DNA of 64,000 bases, taken from assembly GCF_034190915.1 (NCBI RefSeq), contig NW_026947514.1, positions 8,406,201 through 8,470,200 of the forward strand. Reading direction: 5' to 3'. A program made the translations under genes and the position numbers. Under the pieces are notes generated by a model. The model was not told where the DNA came from and searched no databases. It saw only the letters and a program-made list of their open reading frames with translations. This document shows, piece by piece, positions 1-11,029 of this stretch (position 1 is the stretch's first letter; each line of letters begins with the position of its first letter). The DNA comes from Cavia porcellus. Its lineage: Eukaryota > Chordata > Mammalia > Rodentia > Caviidae.

Positions 1-2225
1 TCCTCCTGTGGGCAGAGGGCTCTGGCTGGGCAGGGAAGCACCAGTGCAGGATGTGGTGTTGACACAGAAAGACGCCTCCGTCCTGCTGTGTGTCCCTGCC
101 CAGGAGTCTGCGGGGCCATTTCTCAGGGAAGCTGAGGCCACTCCTTTCTGGCCTCTGCTGTCACTCGGAAGGGACTGTTTGGAGACAACAGTTCCGCTGC
201 TGTCTCACTTCATGCCACAAAACAATGTCTGCAAGGCTGCAGGAGGTGAACAGAACAAGCCGTGGGTCAGAACCAGAGGCCCTTGTGGGGCCCTACCCAG
301 TTCTAGCCAAGTGACACCCTCGGTCCTTGGTACCCATGGCTGTCACAGGGCTGCTCCCCGCTGACTGTGGTGTCCTCCTCCCCCTGGGCCTGGTGCAGTG
401 ATTTCTGGCTTTTCCATAAGTAGAAATGGTCACACTAGGTAAACGCTGGGGATCAAGTCACGCCATGGAGTCAAGTCAAGGCAGTGAGACTGAAGACCCT
501 CAGGAGAGAGCACTTGCAGAACTGCATCAGGAAGTGGCTGGAGCAACGAGATGAGCCTGTGCTTGATTGTGTTTTGAGGGGGATTAACAGGAATGTGTCT
601 TGCTGTAATAAATTTTTAAAATGTAAACAATCACTGCATGTTTTGATCACATCATGCGCATTTTCCTGGGATAACACCCTGGCCTCTGGGGCTTGCCTGA
701 AGGCATGTTCTGTGGTCTTGGGTAATAGAGGACCTCCTGTACTGTGCCTCCATGCCAGCAGGCCCTGGGCAGCTGCAGTGAGTGGCCAGGTGACCCCCAA
801 AAGGGTGAGACCATGAAACCATCATCTGCCATAGCAGTAGTGGATGACAGAAGTCACCCTGGTGGAAATAGAAGCCTCCTGGAGGGTGACCACCTGGTGC
901 TGAGACCAGGGCTGGCATCCTGAGTGACAGGCACTATTGTCTCTGCTGGGCTGCATGGTGACCTCAGCCATCATCTCCTCTTTGGAGGGGGAAATTGGCA
1001 GCATGGTCCAGAACTGAGAGTCTGTCTCGGAGGTGGCCAGACCATGTCCTGGTAATTCTGGGACTGTCCTGTCTGAACAGGTTCTGCAAGTTGCTAGCAC
1101 AACTCTGTGGTCTCAGTGGGCCTCTGTGTCAGATCTCAAGTCTCATTCATGGCTTTCTGCCCACAATGTGTGCAAGAGCATGCCTCCAGGGGGATTTCTT
1201 TAGAAAGTAGGTTCTGGCCATGAGGTCCAGCCCAGGCACCCAGGGGAGAGGAGCTCTCAGGAGCCACCGGAAGCGCTCATCTGATGATGGGTCCAGGACT
1301 GTGCAGTTAACTCTTCTTCCCAGCTTTGTGATACATGCCTGGACCCCACTGTACATGCCTGGGCCCCATTCCGCAGGGGTCTAGGGGGTACATAGGGGGC
1401 TGCTTTGCAGCCTGATGGATCAGTTCAGACCCCAGCTGTGCCCCTCACTCAGTGTGCATGGCCGTGGCCCAGCCCCAGATCTCCTGGCCTCAGTCTTCCC
1501 TTCTGAGTGTTGGGTGGCATCCCGTCTACCATGGCTGTGTATGCAGCACACAGAGAAGAAAGGGCCATCACTCGGAGCCTCTTCCTGACAGCACCCATCT
1601 CCGCAGCAAGGACACATGCTGGTGGGCAGTTATTCATCCCTCTTCTGTCACTGAGCTGACACTGTGGAGCACTTGTTGCATGCTCTGTCCAGTGCCAGGC
1701 CACAGGGATGGACAGAGACAGTGAGCCCCTCTCCTAGCTTCCAGGGGCACAGTGACCCAGGGGAGAGACATGTGAGTGAGTAAGTCAGGGTGCAGGCATG
1801 GGTGGACATGCAGGGAGAGGCCCTCAGTGCCCAGTGGAGGTTCTTTCCCCGCCAGAGGGGCACAGCGGCCAAGAGGTGTTGTCCTGACTCTATGCTCAGG
1901 GTCTTTTCTAATAGTGATGGAAGTGTCCTCGATACCCTGTCCCTGCCACTCTCAATGCAGGGGCCTCAGCATCCTGAGGCTCCTTTTTTCCAAGAGCTCG
2001 GGCCTCCACCTCACACTGCAGTGCACACCTCGAGCCCCGGGTACGCCCACACATGCCCATCACAGGAGCTTGTCATGCCCTGCTGGCTGCAGATGGCAGC
2101 CCCTCAGTTACCCTGATGGGATCCCACAGATGACTGGGCCCTCGAAAGGAAAGGCCCCCCTGGGCAGACACTGCCTTGAGGTCCCCAGCACCTCCCTTTC
2201 CTGCTTGCAGCCTTCACCCTCCTCC
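1..2225. other. Mostly unique non-coding sequence
   Basis: No coding exon, RNA gene or young repeat is recognisable. Open frames are short and overlap on both strands. Around 1660-1790 the sequence resembles the ancient mammalian-wide repeat that also appears near 29.8 kb and 41.4 kb (an L2-3'-end-like stretch ending in variants of 'GAGCACTTGTTGCATGCTCT'), but it is too diverged to bound. Confidence 0.5.
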
Positions 2226-2394
2226 ATGCACACACCTGTGCACGCTCATCCTCTGCACAACACAGGCACTGCCAAATGCACTCACAGTACACACACACAC
2301 TCATGCGTGTAGCCACACATATGCAACCACACATATGCATGCATGTACACTCGTACATTCACATATATGTGTGCACACATGAGCACACACCTCC
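2226..2394. repeat. CA/TG-rich alternating purine-pyrimidine microsatellite
   Basis: Degenerate runs of CA, CACAT and TGCATG alternate over about 170 bases, including a pure (AC)n core near 2290 and ATATGCATGCATGTACA-like palindromic stretches. Such alternating tracts are prone to length change and can adopt Z-DNA. It gives rise to the spurious His/Thr-rich frames seen here. Confidence 0.8.
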
Positions 2395-3249
2395 TCGTTC
2401 ATCGCCCATCTCCCTCAGGAGACAGTGACTTCACAGAAGGGGAGGTCATGGCTGGGCCTGGTCGCTGCAGGCTGGGTGGCCCCTGGGGAGACCCCAGGTC
2501 CCTGACACTCTGCTCCTGGGGTCCTTTCCCTCCCTCGCCTGCCGCGAAATCTCAGGGCAAGGGCAGCAGGGTGAATTACGTGAATAGACGTGGTACTTTA
2601 TGAAACACAAGAAGAAAAATGCTCTAAAACCCATAATCATGAACACAGCATATGGAAAAAGGAACGAGCTAGTTTGGTGAGAAGTGTTCTTTTATCTATT
2701 CCCCCCTCTTTCTGGACAATATTAGATACATAATCAGAGAAATGCTTAAATTTCACCAAAGGTCTGCTTGACTTGGAAGCTTGATCTTTTTTTTTTTTCC
2801 TTAAAGAAATTCTCTGCATCCATTCTGTTGCAGGAGGATTTTCTTTCTCAAGTGTTTTCACCTGTCAAAAGCCCTCTGTCCAGAAACTAAACAGATCACT
2901 CCAGTCTCTCTGCAGAGCACAGGAAAGGAGGCCGTGTAGAGCGGGCATCTACTGTGGCATCCGGCATCTCCCCAGGGCCTTTTGAGGGGCTGCGAGGGTA
3001 GAGGCACCCGAGGGCTCTGGGGCTCAGAGAGGCAGCGCGCCTGGCTGAGGGGCACCCACTGGGGAAGGACAGTCAACACGAGAGCCATGCACCTGCTTTC
3101 CGCACGGCTCCTGCCAGCAGCCTCCTGGGGTGTGCAGCGACACGGGCTGGGGCTGGGAGCAGGTTCCCCACGGCGAGCACCGGGCTTCTCTGCTGCTTCT
3201 CCGTGTGCTGCTCCTCCCAAGAAAGGGCTGTCTGTCCTTTTCCTTTTCG

Positions 3250-3320
3250 ATGAATTTCTTTCCTAGCTCTCCTTTCCTCCCTTCCCTCTTCCTTCCCTCC
3301 CTCCTTTGTTTCTGCTCTTG
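3250..3320. repeat. Pyrimidine-rich (CCTT)n-like tract
   Basis: About 70 bases almost entirely of C and T on the + strand, with repeated TTCCCTCC units. Simple low-complexity sequence, with no coding signal. Confidence 0.7.
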
Positions 3321-3534
3321 ATTACTACACTGACTCTTTAGCGAGAGCTGCCCGGGAGCTGACACGGACATCTGTCTGTCTGTACGCTCCGGCAGCCCTG
3401 ACCCCCCCAGCCGGCCATGGTGCAGGCCCTGGGGAACAGCTGTCCTCACCCACGTCTCCAGACCTGGAATTGTTCCTGAACTTGGTCTTCTCTCCTCTTC
3501 CTGTCGCGGGTGAACGTCCTCTTCCTCTCAGGCA

Positions 3535-4060
3535 TTGGTAGCTCTGTGTGTTGCTGTCCAGTTTCCCGGATGACCAGACCCCTAACTATTTACCCATTCC
3601 GTTCACAACATTCAGGGGTTTCTAATTCCTAGCCAGTGCATACAGCATCACTATGGGCACTTGCACGTCTGCTTTTAAAGCACTTACGTGTGGAGCTGAG
3701 AGTGGAATCTTAGGGCTACAAAACATGGAATATTTTCCTCAATTATTATTATTTTAGTACTGATAAACATTATTGTAAAATATTAAATAACATTCCTGTT
3801 AAGACCCATCCTCACCGAGCTCATTCTAACACGCTGTCTACAAGTTCATATCACCCACACTCGTGGGCAGAGTTTTCCTGCATTCTTCTCCTGTCTCTTT
3901 TTCTTTTTGAAAACCAAAAGATTGTTCTCTAGTATTACTTATGACCTTTTTTGTTTAAATTCCTCATATCTTGACCATTTCCTAGACTGATACACATAAA
4001 TCTACTTGTTACGTTTAATCATTGTACAATATCCCACAATGTAGATATAAAATTGCTATT
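3535..4060 (-). mobile_element. Possible old L1/L2 3' fragment
   Basis: The stretch resembles the reverse complement of old L1 3' ends, with phrases such as GTGGAATCTTAGGGCTA near 3700 and CAATATCCCACAATGTAGAT near 4026. It is too diverged to assign a subfamily. The right end is cut by the SINE at 4071. Confidence 0.4.
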
Positions 4061-4070
4061 CAACCAGGAC

Positions 4071-4196
4071 ACTTTTTTTTGGTCCTTTTGAGTTCAGACT
4101 GGCCTTGAACTCACTTTGTAACCCAGGCTGGCCTCAATCCTCCTGCCTCAGCCTCTCGAGTTCTGGGATTACAGGCATGCACCACCATGCCCAGCT
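4071..4196 (-). mobile_element. B1-like 7SL-derived SINE
   Basis: Reverse-oriented B1-like SINE: a T-run at the left (its A tail), then GCCTTGAACTCACTTTGTA, CCTCCTGCCTCAGCCTC and CTGGGATTACAGGCATG in the order expected of 7SL-derived SINEs. The 7-bp CCAGGAC occurs on both sides, at 4064-4070 and 4197-4203, a target-site duplication from L1-mediated insertion. Confidence 0.9.
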
Positions 4197-4287
4197 CCAG
4201 GACCCTTTTAGTGGAGGTGGTATTTAATTTTTTTCACATTGACACACAACACTTCACTGAAAAATTTTGAGACATAGCATGTAATAC

Positions 4288-4337
4288 TTCCTTCTTTCCC
4301 TTTCTTTCTGTCTCTCTCTCTTCTCTCCATCTTTTCA
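4288..4337. repeat. Pyrimidine tract
   Basis: CT-rich low-complexity run (TTCTTTCCC and TCTCTC units) directly upstream of the ID SINE. Confidence 0.7.
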
Positions 4338-4350
4338 AAGTAGAATCCCA

Positions 4351-4457
4351 GGGGCTGGGGATTTAGCTCAGCGGCATAAGCGCCTGCCTTGCAAGCAGGC
4401 AGTGGTGAGTTCGATCCCTGGTACCGATAAAAAGGAAAAAGACAAAAACAAAAAAAC
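4351..4457 (+). mobile_element. ID SINE (BC1/tRNA-Ala derived)
   Basis: A well-preserved ID element. The tRNA-derived head carries a box A (TTAGCTCAGCGGC) and a box B (GAGTTCGATCCC), the two internal RNA polymerase III promoter blocks, followed by GGTACCG and an A-rich tail ending near 4457. Flanking 13-14-bp near-identical copies (AAGTAGAATCCCA at 4338-4350; AAAGTAAAGTCCCA at 4458-4471) are the target-site duplication. ID SINEs are a rodent hallmark, so this element is the single best evidence for the host group. It is a retroposed copy, not a functional tRNA gene. Confidence 0.95.
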
Positions 4458-4539
4458 AAAGTAAAGTCCCAGAATTGCAATTTCTATGTCATGTTTCTTT
4501 TAGAAGGTCACCTATCCAAGCCAGACACACCAGCACGAA

Positions 4540-4800
4540 TGCTGTGTGATTCTATTTAGAGGAGGTGCCTAGAGTCATCAAACTCACAAGGACAGAGGTA
4601 GTGGGGTTAGTGTCAGATGGGCTCAGGGCTTCTGTTTGGGGTGACGAAGATGTTTTGGTGCCCAGCAGTAGTGGCTGCATGAAAAAATAAAGACACTTAA
4701 TGCTAGTGAGATGAAAACTTACAGAGTTCAATGGTGGACTGGTGGACTCCAAGTTTTGTTTTGTGTGTATTTTACCTCATTCAAGAAAATTGTAAGTGAA
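4540..4800 (+). mobile_element. Old L1 (L1M-type) 3' UTR fragment
   Basis: The order of phrases (GATTCTATTTAGAGG, TTGGGGTGACGAAGATGTTTTGG, a stretch ending in TACAGAGTTCAATGG, then TGTATTTTACCTCATTCAAG) follows the 3' untranslated end of old mammalian L1 families. No coding remains. The ID SINE at 4351 lies just upstream. Confidence 0.7.
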
Positions 4801-6410
4801 AATTTAACACGCTGGGTAAAGGCTTTCTGAAACCACGCATTCTTATAGTCCTCAGGCTCCTCCTCCTCCGCGGTGATGTCCCTGCCCGTGGTTTCAGTTC
4901 CCCCAGTCAAGCACGTTCCGAAGTGTTAGTATGTATGTCTTCGCTCTTTCAGAGAGATGGTGCATCACCTAGCTTACTGCATACATCATTCTGGGCTTCT
5001 CATTTTTAGCTATTGTTGTTAGCAGCCTACTGGGCCTCATTATAAATTAAAAGTACCATAATTATGCACAGGAGGGGACACAGCATGTTAGGGTCATTGG
5101 GGCATCCAACAGGGGCCTTGGGATGACACAGGGCAGGCAGATACCAGACCCCCAACTTTCAGCTCCTGGGGTTCCAGCAGCTTCCAACGGCTGTGAACAC
5201 CTGCGGGGTTCACCTGGGGCTTCCTTGTGGTCGACTTGGGGAGCACCTGAAAGCATTACAGAGCAGTCACCCCTGCAGCAGCCCTCAGCTAATGATGCCA
5301 CGGACGGAGGTGGGGACATCCCGAGGTCTTGCCTCTCGGATGGGACCCCAGAGCAGCCCCATCCATCCACACTCTCCCAGTGGGACTGAGCCCTGGAATC
5401 ACAGTTGTCACTCATGGGTAAAGCACCCCTTCCTGGCCTCCCTCCCCTTTAGCTGTGCCACCTGGGACAGTCTCCCCACTGAGCTGCTTTGCTCACCCCA
5501 CATCTCAGTGTCAGTGTGTGGGGGCCCAGCCCAAGGGGCGGCAATAGCTGTGCAGTTGTCACAGGCCTAGGGCTCTCGGATTCCCCAGGGTGCCAAAAGC
5601 CTCGGGGGCAGGCTAAGCACAGAGAAGGGACATTGACTGAGGCACCCCACCCAGAATCCCACCAGAGTCATGAGTGGGTAGACAGCTGGCCCCGTGAGAG
5701 CAGAGGCAGGGTGAGGGTTTGCTGGGCAGGAGGACCAGCGCATGTGAGGGCCAAAGAGCAGGCAGTGTTCGGGGTGCCCCGGGCTGGCTATGGCTCTGGA
5801 ACTCACCCGTGCGCCATAGTAGCTGGAGGGCCATTGCCCGTTGCTCAGGGAACCACACCTCCATGCTCTCCTCCAGCAGACAGGCAGATTGATGTCCACC
5901 GTGGTCGGTCTCCAGGAGAGCCAGCGGGGAGAGCGAGAGGACGTGCTTGGCTCGGCGTGGCACAGATGGCTGTCATCTGGGGACGTGCTTCCTCACAAGG
6001 GTGGACATCCGAGTTTGGGGGGCTTAAAAGGCTGCCGTAAACCTCCCGCCCCCCCTCCCCCGCCTCCGTGCTCCATTTGCAAGAGGGGGATTCTAGAACA
6101 AGAGGCATGAAGGGAGGCAGCCGTTTCCAGGGGCCTGGAACATGTTTTTAATGAACTTACCAACGTGATCGGGGCTCTCCAGCAAGTCAGTGAAAGAACA
6201 CACAATCGATTTCATTCCCCCAGACTTATCGCCTGCCTGGCACTGCGCACAAACAATGGGGCTTCCGGAGACAAGCCTCTGCCTGGGAACAGTAGGGATT
6301 AAAAAGCATTCCACATTCCCATGAGCCCAGTGCATGAAAAAGGGCACGTGCAGTCAACAAACAGTGTGACATGTGAAACACAGAGCCTTCAAGGTGTGTG
6401 GACATAGGAC
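4801..6410. other. Unique non-coding sequence
   Basis: No exon, RNA gene or recognisable repeat. The 5.1-6.1 kb part is GC-rich with many overlapping frames on both strands, none with a family signature. Confidence 0.5.
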
Positions 6411-7230
6411 GTTTTATTTATCATCCATCTCTTGATGGATATCTTTATTATTTCTAAGTTCAAGCTCTAATGAAGAACAGTACTTTGAAAGTTTTTGTAT
6501 GTCTTTAGAGGCATATGCTGGCCTGTTTTGTGTTGCTATAATGAAAGATCTGAGACTGGACTGCTTGTGAGAACATAAATTTATTTAGTTCATGGTTCTG
6601 GAGGCTGGCATGTCGAGAGCGTGGTGCCAGCCTCTGGTGAGGGTCTTCCTGCTACATCATAACATGGCCGAAGGGTCACGTGTGAGATACAGCAAGCCGC
6701 TAGCTCAAGTCTTCCCTCCACTTATAAAGACACTAAGGCCATCATGGGAGCCTCACCCTCTGGACGTCATCTGTCCCCAATCACATCACCAACAAACAGC
6801 ATTAGCATAGGAGTTTAGGAGTTAAAATTTCAACACATGAATTCTGGGGGACACATTCAAACCATAACAATACACATGGACACTTCTGTTAGGGGCACAC
6901 AGGTTGCATGCACATCTTGACCTTTAGTAAGTAAGGCCAAAAAGTTTCCCAAAGCAAATGGTACCAGCAGGGTGTGAGAATTCCTGGAGCTCTAGGATTG
7001 GGTATCGCTTGAGATTGTCAGCCTGCAATGTCAGCTGTGGAGGGGGTGAGGAGAAGGTGGCGGGAGTCCTTCATGCCTTGATCTGGCTTTTCCTGACAAT
7101 TCATTCAGTGGAACATCTGTTTCACACATTCACTGGCCGGACCACCTGTCTGTCTTCCTGTGGGCTCCTCTGTCAGTTTCCTTCTGCTTTGGAAGATGTC
7201 TTTAGAATTTCTATCTACAAATCCTGACTG
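6411..7230 (-). mobile_element. Old L1 fragment, split by an LTR
   Basis: 6411-6518 and 6870-7230 read together as the reverse complement of an old L1 3' region (for example AGTTTCCCAAAGCAAATGGTACCAGC near 6940, matching the usual 'contact of upper and lower bound' part of L1M copies). The MaLR LTR at 6519-6869 sits inside it, so the L1 is older than that LTR. Confidence 0.55.
6519..6869 (-). mobile_element. ERVL-MaLR LTR (MLT1/MST-like)
   Basis: Read on the minus strand it starts TGTTATGGTTTGAATGTGTC, the usual start of MaLR LTRs, and its other end contains TTATAGCAACACAAAAC, the usual MaLR 3' end. Solo LTR with no internal region visible. It interrupts the L1 fragment 6411-7230. Confidence 0.8.
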
Positions 7231-7655
7231 TTCTATGTCCTACAACTATCATTTCCCACTACTTTGAGATTAGTTCAAGGAGGCTAAATTGATGTGCCCA
7301 GGGCCCCCCAATGGGGAAAGTTTCCATTATTCTGTTCCCAAGAGTGATGCCAAATGCCAGGCATTCTGCCTGCGGGCTGCACCGGGCACCACAGGCCTTG
7401 GCTCTGTCACGTCCTTAGGCCTATGCAGAGCACCCGAAGTCCTCAGTGAACCTGGTATGGGCAAGATTCCAACCACCCCGTTCTAACCAGAAGTCATGCC
7501 TGGGGATAAAGCTTACCCCCTGAATTCCTGCAACACCACAACATGGAGAAGCTTTGGCTGGCTAAAGCGTGTCATCTGTGGAAACTCTTCGACAGTTACC
7601 TGCATGCTTAACTGAATCATGACTATAGCAGGATGTTCAGGGCAAATCCCCCAGG
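7231..7655. other. Unique non-coding sequence
   Basis: Nothing recognised between the L1 fragment and the MER5A-like relic. Confidence 0.5.
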
Positions 7656-7812
7656 TTCTGTTCTCATACTGTGGTCCCTGGGCCAGCAATGACAGCAGCA
7701 TCGCCTGAGAGCTTAGAAACACAGGTTCTCAAGTCCCACCTTAGGCCAACAAATTAGAAGCTAACAGCAGAGCTTGTCTTCTGTGACCTTCAGGTAACTC
7801 TGATACTTGGGG
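7656..7812 (+). mobile_element. MER5A-like hAT-Charlie relic
   Basis: Phrases CTGTGGTCCCTGGGCCAGCA, ATCGCCTGAGAGCTTAGAAA and GGTAACTCTGATACTTGGGG follow the order of the short nonautonomous MER5 DNA transposons. Terminal inverted repeats are eroded. Confidence 0.65.
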
Positions 7813-7920
7813 AAGACCTGGTAACAGTGCTAACCAATCTTGCCTTTATCAGGATACACAAGGTCACACTAAACCCAGAGCTTCAGGTCTCTGCAGCCAG
7901 TATCTATTGAAACCACACCT

Positions 7921-8110
7921 CGGGAAGGCACTTTACAGGGACCACTGCATTAAACCTTCAGAATAGCAAGGTATGATCACTTCCATGTTACTAAAAGGAA
8001 GCTGGGTCCCAGAACGGTTAAATGACTTACCCAAGGCCACGCAGCTCACAAGTTGGTGAAGCAAAATTTCAGCCTGTTCCTGTCTTACACTGAGGCCACA
8101 ACTGCCTGCT
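7921..8110 (+). mobile_element. MIR SINE
   Basis: The conserved MIR core and tail are visible: a stretch with GGTTAAATGACTTACCCAAGG followed by CACGCAGCTCACAAGT. This is an ancient tRNA-derived mammalian SINE with no target duplication left. Confidence 0.85.
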
Positions 8111-8425
8111 TGTTGCTTCTGAAGCCACCTGTGCGCAGTGTGCAAGCTTTGATGTAGCCATTCCAGAACTGAGGCTCAGCAAACACACAGTTCCGGAATG
8201 CTGGGGCTCAGAGATGCCCCAGTGTCTACTCAAAGCAATGCAACAAATTACCAGTTTCCCCACACAGGGCACTCTTCCACGCATCCCAGGGCAACAAATG
8301 CCAGCAAAGTCATTCCCTGACCTAAAGCAGCTCACTGGTAACTTGGACCAGGCAGCTGGACAGAGCTCTGACCACCACCAATGAATCATGCAAGAAGGAA
8401 GCAGGAATCATTTGAGTAGTGTATC

Positions 8426-8799
8426 TGTCAGCTTTCCATCACTGTGACAAAATACCTGAGAAAAACAGTTTAAAGGGTTAGGGTTAGAGAAGTTTACAGG
8501 AGCAAGGTTATTTTGTTTCACAGTTCCAGAGATGTCATTCCATGGACTGTTAGTTCCATTACAAGGCCCAAGACCAGGCAAAACATCCCTGGGGTGGGAG
8601 TGAATGGAGGACGAGGCAAATCATCTCATGGTGGTCAGGAAGCAGGGAGAAGGAGATGAGGAAGGCACTGGGGACAAATGTGGCTTTCAAAGGCAAGCCC
8701 GCTTCCTGAAGTTTTCACCACCTCCAGACAGCACCACCAGCTGGAGCCAAGCCTTCAATATGTGAGTCTTTGGAGACGCTCCAGCCACAAACTATAACA
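8426..8799 (-). mobile_element. ERVL-MaLR LTR (MTE/ORR1-like)
   Basis: The left end reads GTCAGCTTTCCATCACTGTG followed by ACAAAATACCTGAGA and the right end CAAACTATAACA, which are the reverse-complement ends of rodent/lagomorph MaLR LTRs. A related copy lies in the opposite orientation at 26815. Inside it, near 8475, is a GGGTTAGGGTTAG run that looks telomeric but is only two units long. Confidence 0.75.
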
Positions 8800-11029
8800 A
8801 GTAGGACACAGAGGAAGAGATGTGAGTCATGGGTGGGGGAGAGGAGATAAAAAGTCTGCAGCAAAAGAACCAGATCAAGTCGGTTGCAGTCTGGACATCA
8901 TTCTGTCGAATCAAGGCAGCTGCTGCGGTTGCAGGCCTGGAACACGAGGAGAGAACAACCTGGCCTCTGTCCACCTGACTCTTTGGAGCAGACAATCTGT
9001 GCAGGGCAGATAGGGGAAGGGGGCTGCTGTGGGTAACAGCAAAGGTGAGTCTCAAAATGCTTACTGGACAGAACTATCAGGACAGCTGCTTTAAGCAACC
9101 TGATGCCATTCACCTAAAAGACTCCAACGGTTTAGAAATTTTTGCTGTCTCAGGTGGACAGTACCCTCTTCATGGCAGCTGCTGGGGGCTCCCTAGCTGG
9201 TTCCCCAACGGTGCCCCAAGTCTGGGAAGGGAAAGATCACACTCACAGTCGCCTCACCCTCTGAAGCCAGGAGCAACCAGCGGGGGCCTGCCTGGTGACG
9301 CACACACAGCAGGCTGCGTGCATGACCAGTCTCCTCCAGTGTGTGAGAAGCCACCAAGCAAAAGCGACCCTTGAGCAGCCTGTGCACTCGAGTTTTCCTC
9401 TGTGGGATCAGTTCTGGCCGACTGATGCGTGGCAGGCTTGAGGCCACATTCAGGATAGCGTCTTTGGGAAGCCAACACAGATGCGGTTCCTGGGAGTTTC
9501 ACTACGGGCTCAGCAGGTGTAATCTCTGCTATATCTTTTGCTGGGAAAACCAAGTCACCAATCCCAGCTCCCCTTTTTGCTGGGACCCAGATCCCCTGAA
9601 CTCCAGCCCAGGAGTCTGCATTACCCCTGAAGGCCTCCCTTTTTTTTTTAGAAAAGGGCCAATGATCACTGGAATGGCTGACATTTTTCTAACATTTACT
9701 TACATTTCTGACATATTTCTACCCTGTCCTTATTTCCTAGCTTGAAAACCAGCTTAATTTCTGTGGTTCTATCAGATTGGCCTGGTGGCAGCAGGCTGAT
9801 TTAACTGATAAGCTCAATCTTAGAAAACCCGAGCTAGTGAAATGAAGAAATTGGAATTTAGAAAACAAAATCCTTGAGGGCTGAGCGAGGATGACTAATG
9901 ACATTAGAGAGGAGCCCGTGCTTTAGGGGCCTGTTCTGCCGCGGAGACAATCTGGCCAACCGGAGCACGCACCTTGTACAGTGATTGCCAAGTGCCAGGG
10001 GTGGCACCAAGAGAAGCAGTGTGGTGACATCATGGTGTGACACCAGCTAGGACAGGAGCCAGCTAGGACACCACACGACAGGAATCACCCGCTGCTTTGA
10101 AATGCCCGATTCCCACAAGTCCTGTGGTCTCGGGGGTAGCCCTTACCAGTGAGAACTGGCCGGGCGGCGATACCCCAAGATCTTTAATCAGCAGATTTAT
10201 CCATGCCTCTAATGCTCAGCACACAGTGGATGTTTGGGGATTTGATAAACTGACACTGAGTGACAAGATAAGGGCAGATGGTGGCACCAGAGTCTAAGAT
10301 CTCTGCCAAGTGGGTTCCAGGAGGGGCTACTGCAATAAGCCAGCTAAAAAACAAAATTCAAACTCTTCAAAATTCATGTTCCTCATAAGAGTTTTAGGTC
10401 AGGCCCCAGGTATTCCAAGATTGGACGCACTGGGGTTCGACGGAGGAGGTAAATGTGAGGACTGGTCCTGGTGTGGTTTGGGGACAGGAAATAGGTGGAG
10501 AGGTCACTTGTAAAGTGATTGAGGGGTTGGCTGATTCAACTAGGAATTCGTCGGACTTCTCCTCCCTCTGGAGGATGCAGGCTACCTAGAATGAACTCAG
10601 CAGCAATTGGAGGTGGCATCTGAAACCCCATCTGGGTTTTGCTTTACTCTGAGGTTTGAAAACCATTAGCGTGCGCCCACTGGCTACCTCTACAAATGTT
10701 CATATTACACGTTGTTGCGGAAGCACAGGGCAGTCAGCCTGGAAGGGTCTTAGGTAGGGCGACCGGGCATGCTGGTTTGCCCGGGACTGTCCTGGTCCCA
10801 GCCCTGAGAATCTTGTGTCCAGAATCCACTTCCGTCCACTCCCCACCCCATTCTGGCACCTCGAACAGTGTCCCTAGTGCTCAGTGGCCAGATGGACCAG
10901 AACTACCACTTCTGGCCACTGTGGCCACTGGACACTTTCCTCCTGTCTAACACGAGGAGCCCCTGCATCTTGCCAGGTTTCCTGAGCTTAAATGAGCCAA
11001 TACACGCACCACACAGGGCCCACGGAGCA
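8800..11029. other. Unique non-coding sequence
   Basis: No exon or clear repeat. A short motif near 10755-10805 (GGTTTGCCCGGGACTGTCC) resembles the ends of hAT-type relics but is too short to call. Confidence 0.5.

Noticed and set aside
1776..2312. 178-codon open frame as a gene
   Set aside because: It ends in a CA-repeat-derived His/Thr-rich tail, is overlapped by other frames, and has no family signature.
4351..4457. tRNA-Ala gene
   Set aside because: The tRNA-like head lacks a full cloverleaf 3' part, has an A-rich tail and is flanked by a target duplication, so it is an ID SINE copy.
8470..8490. Interstitial telomere repeat
   Set aside because: Only about two TTAGGG units, inside a diverged LTR.
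10750..10810. hAT DNA transposon relic
   Set aside because: A GGTTTGCCCGGGACTGTCC-like motif is present but no second terminal repeat could be found.
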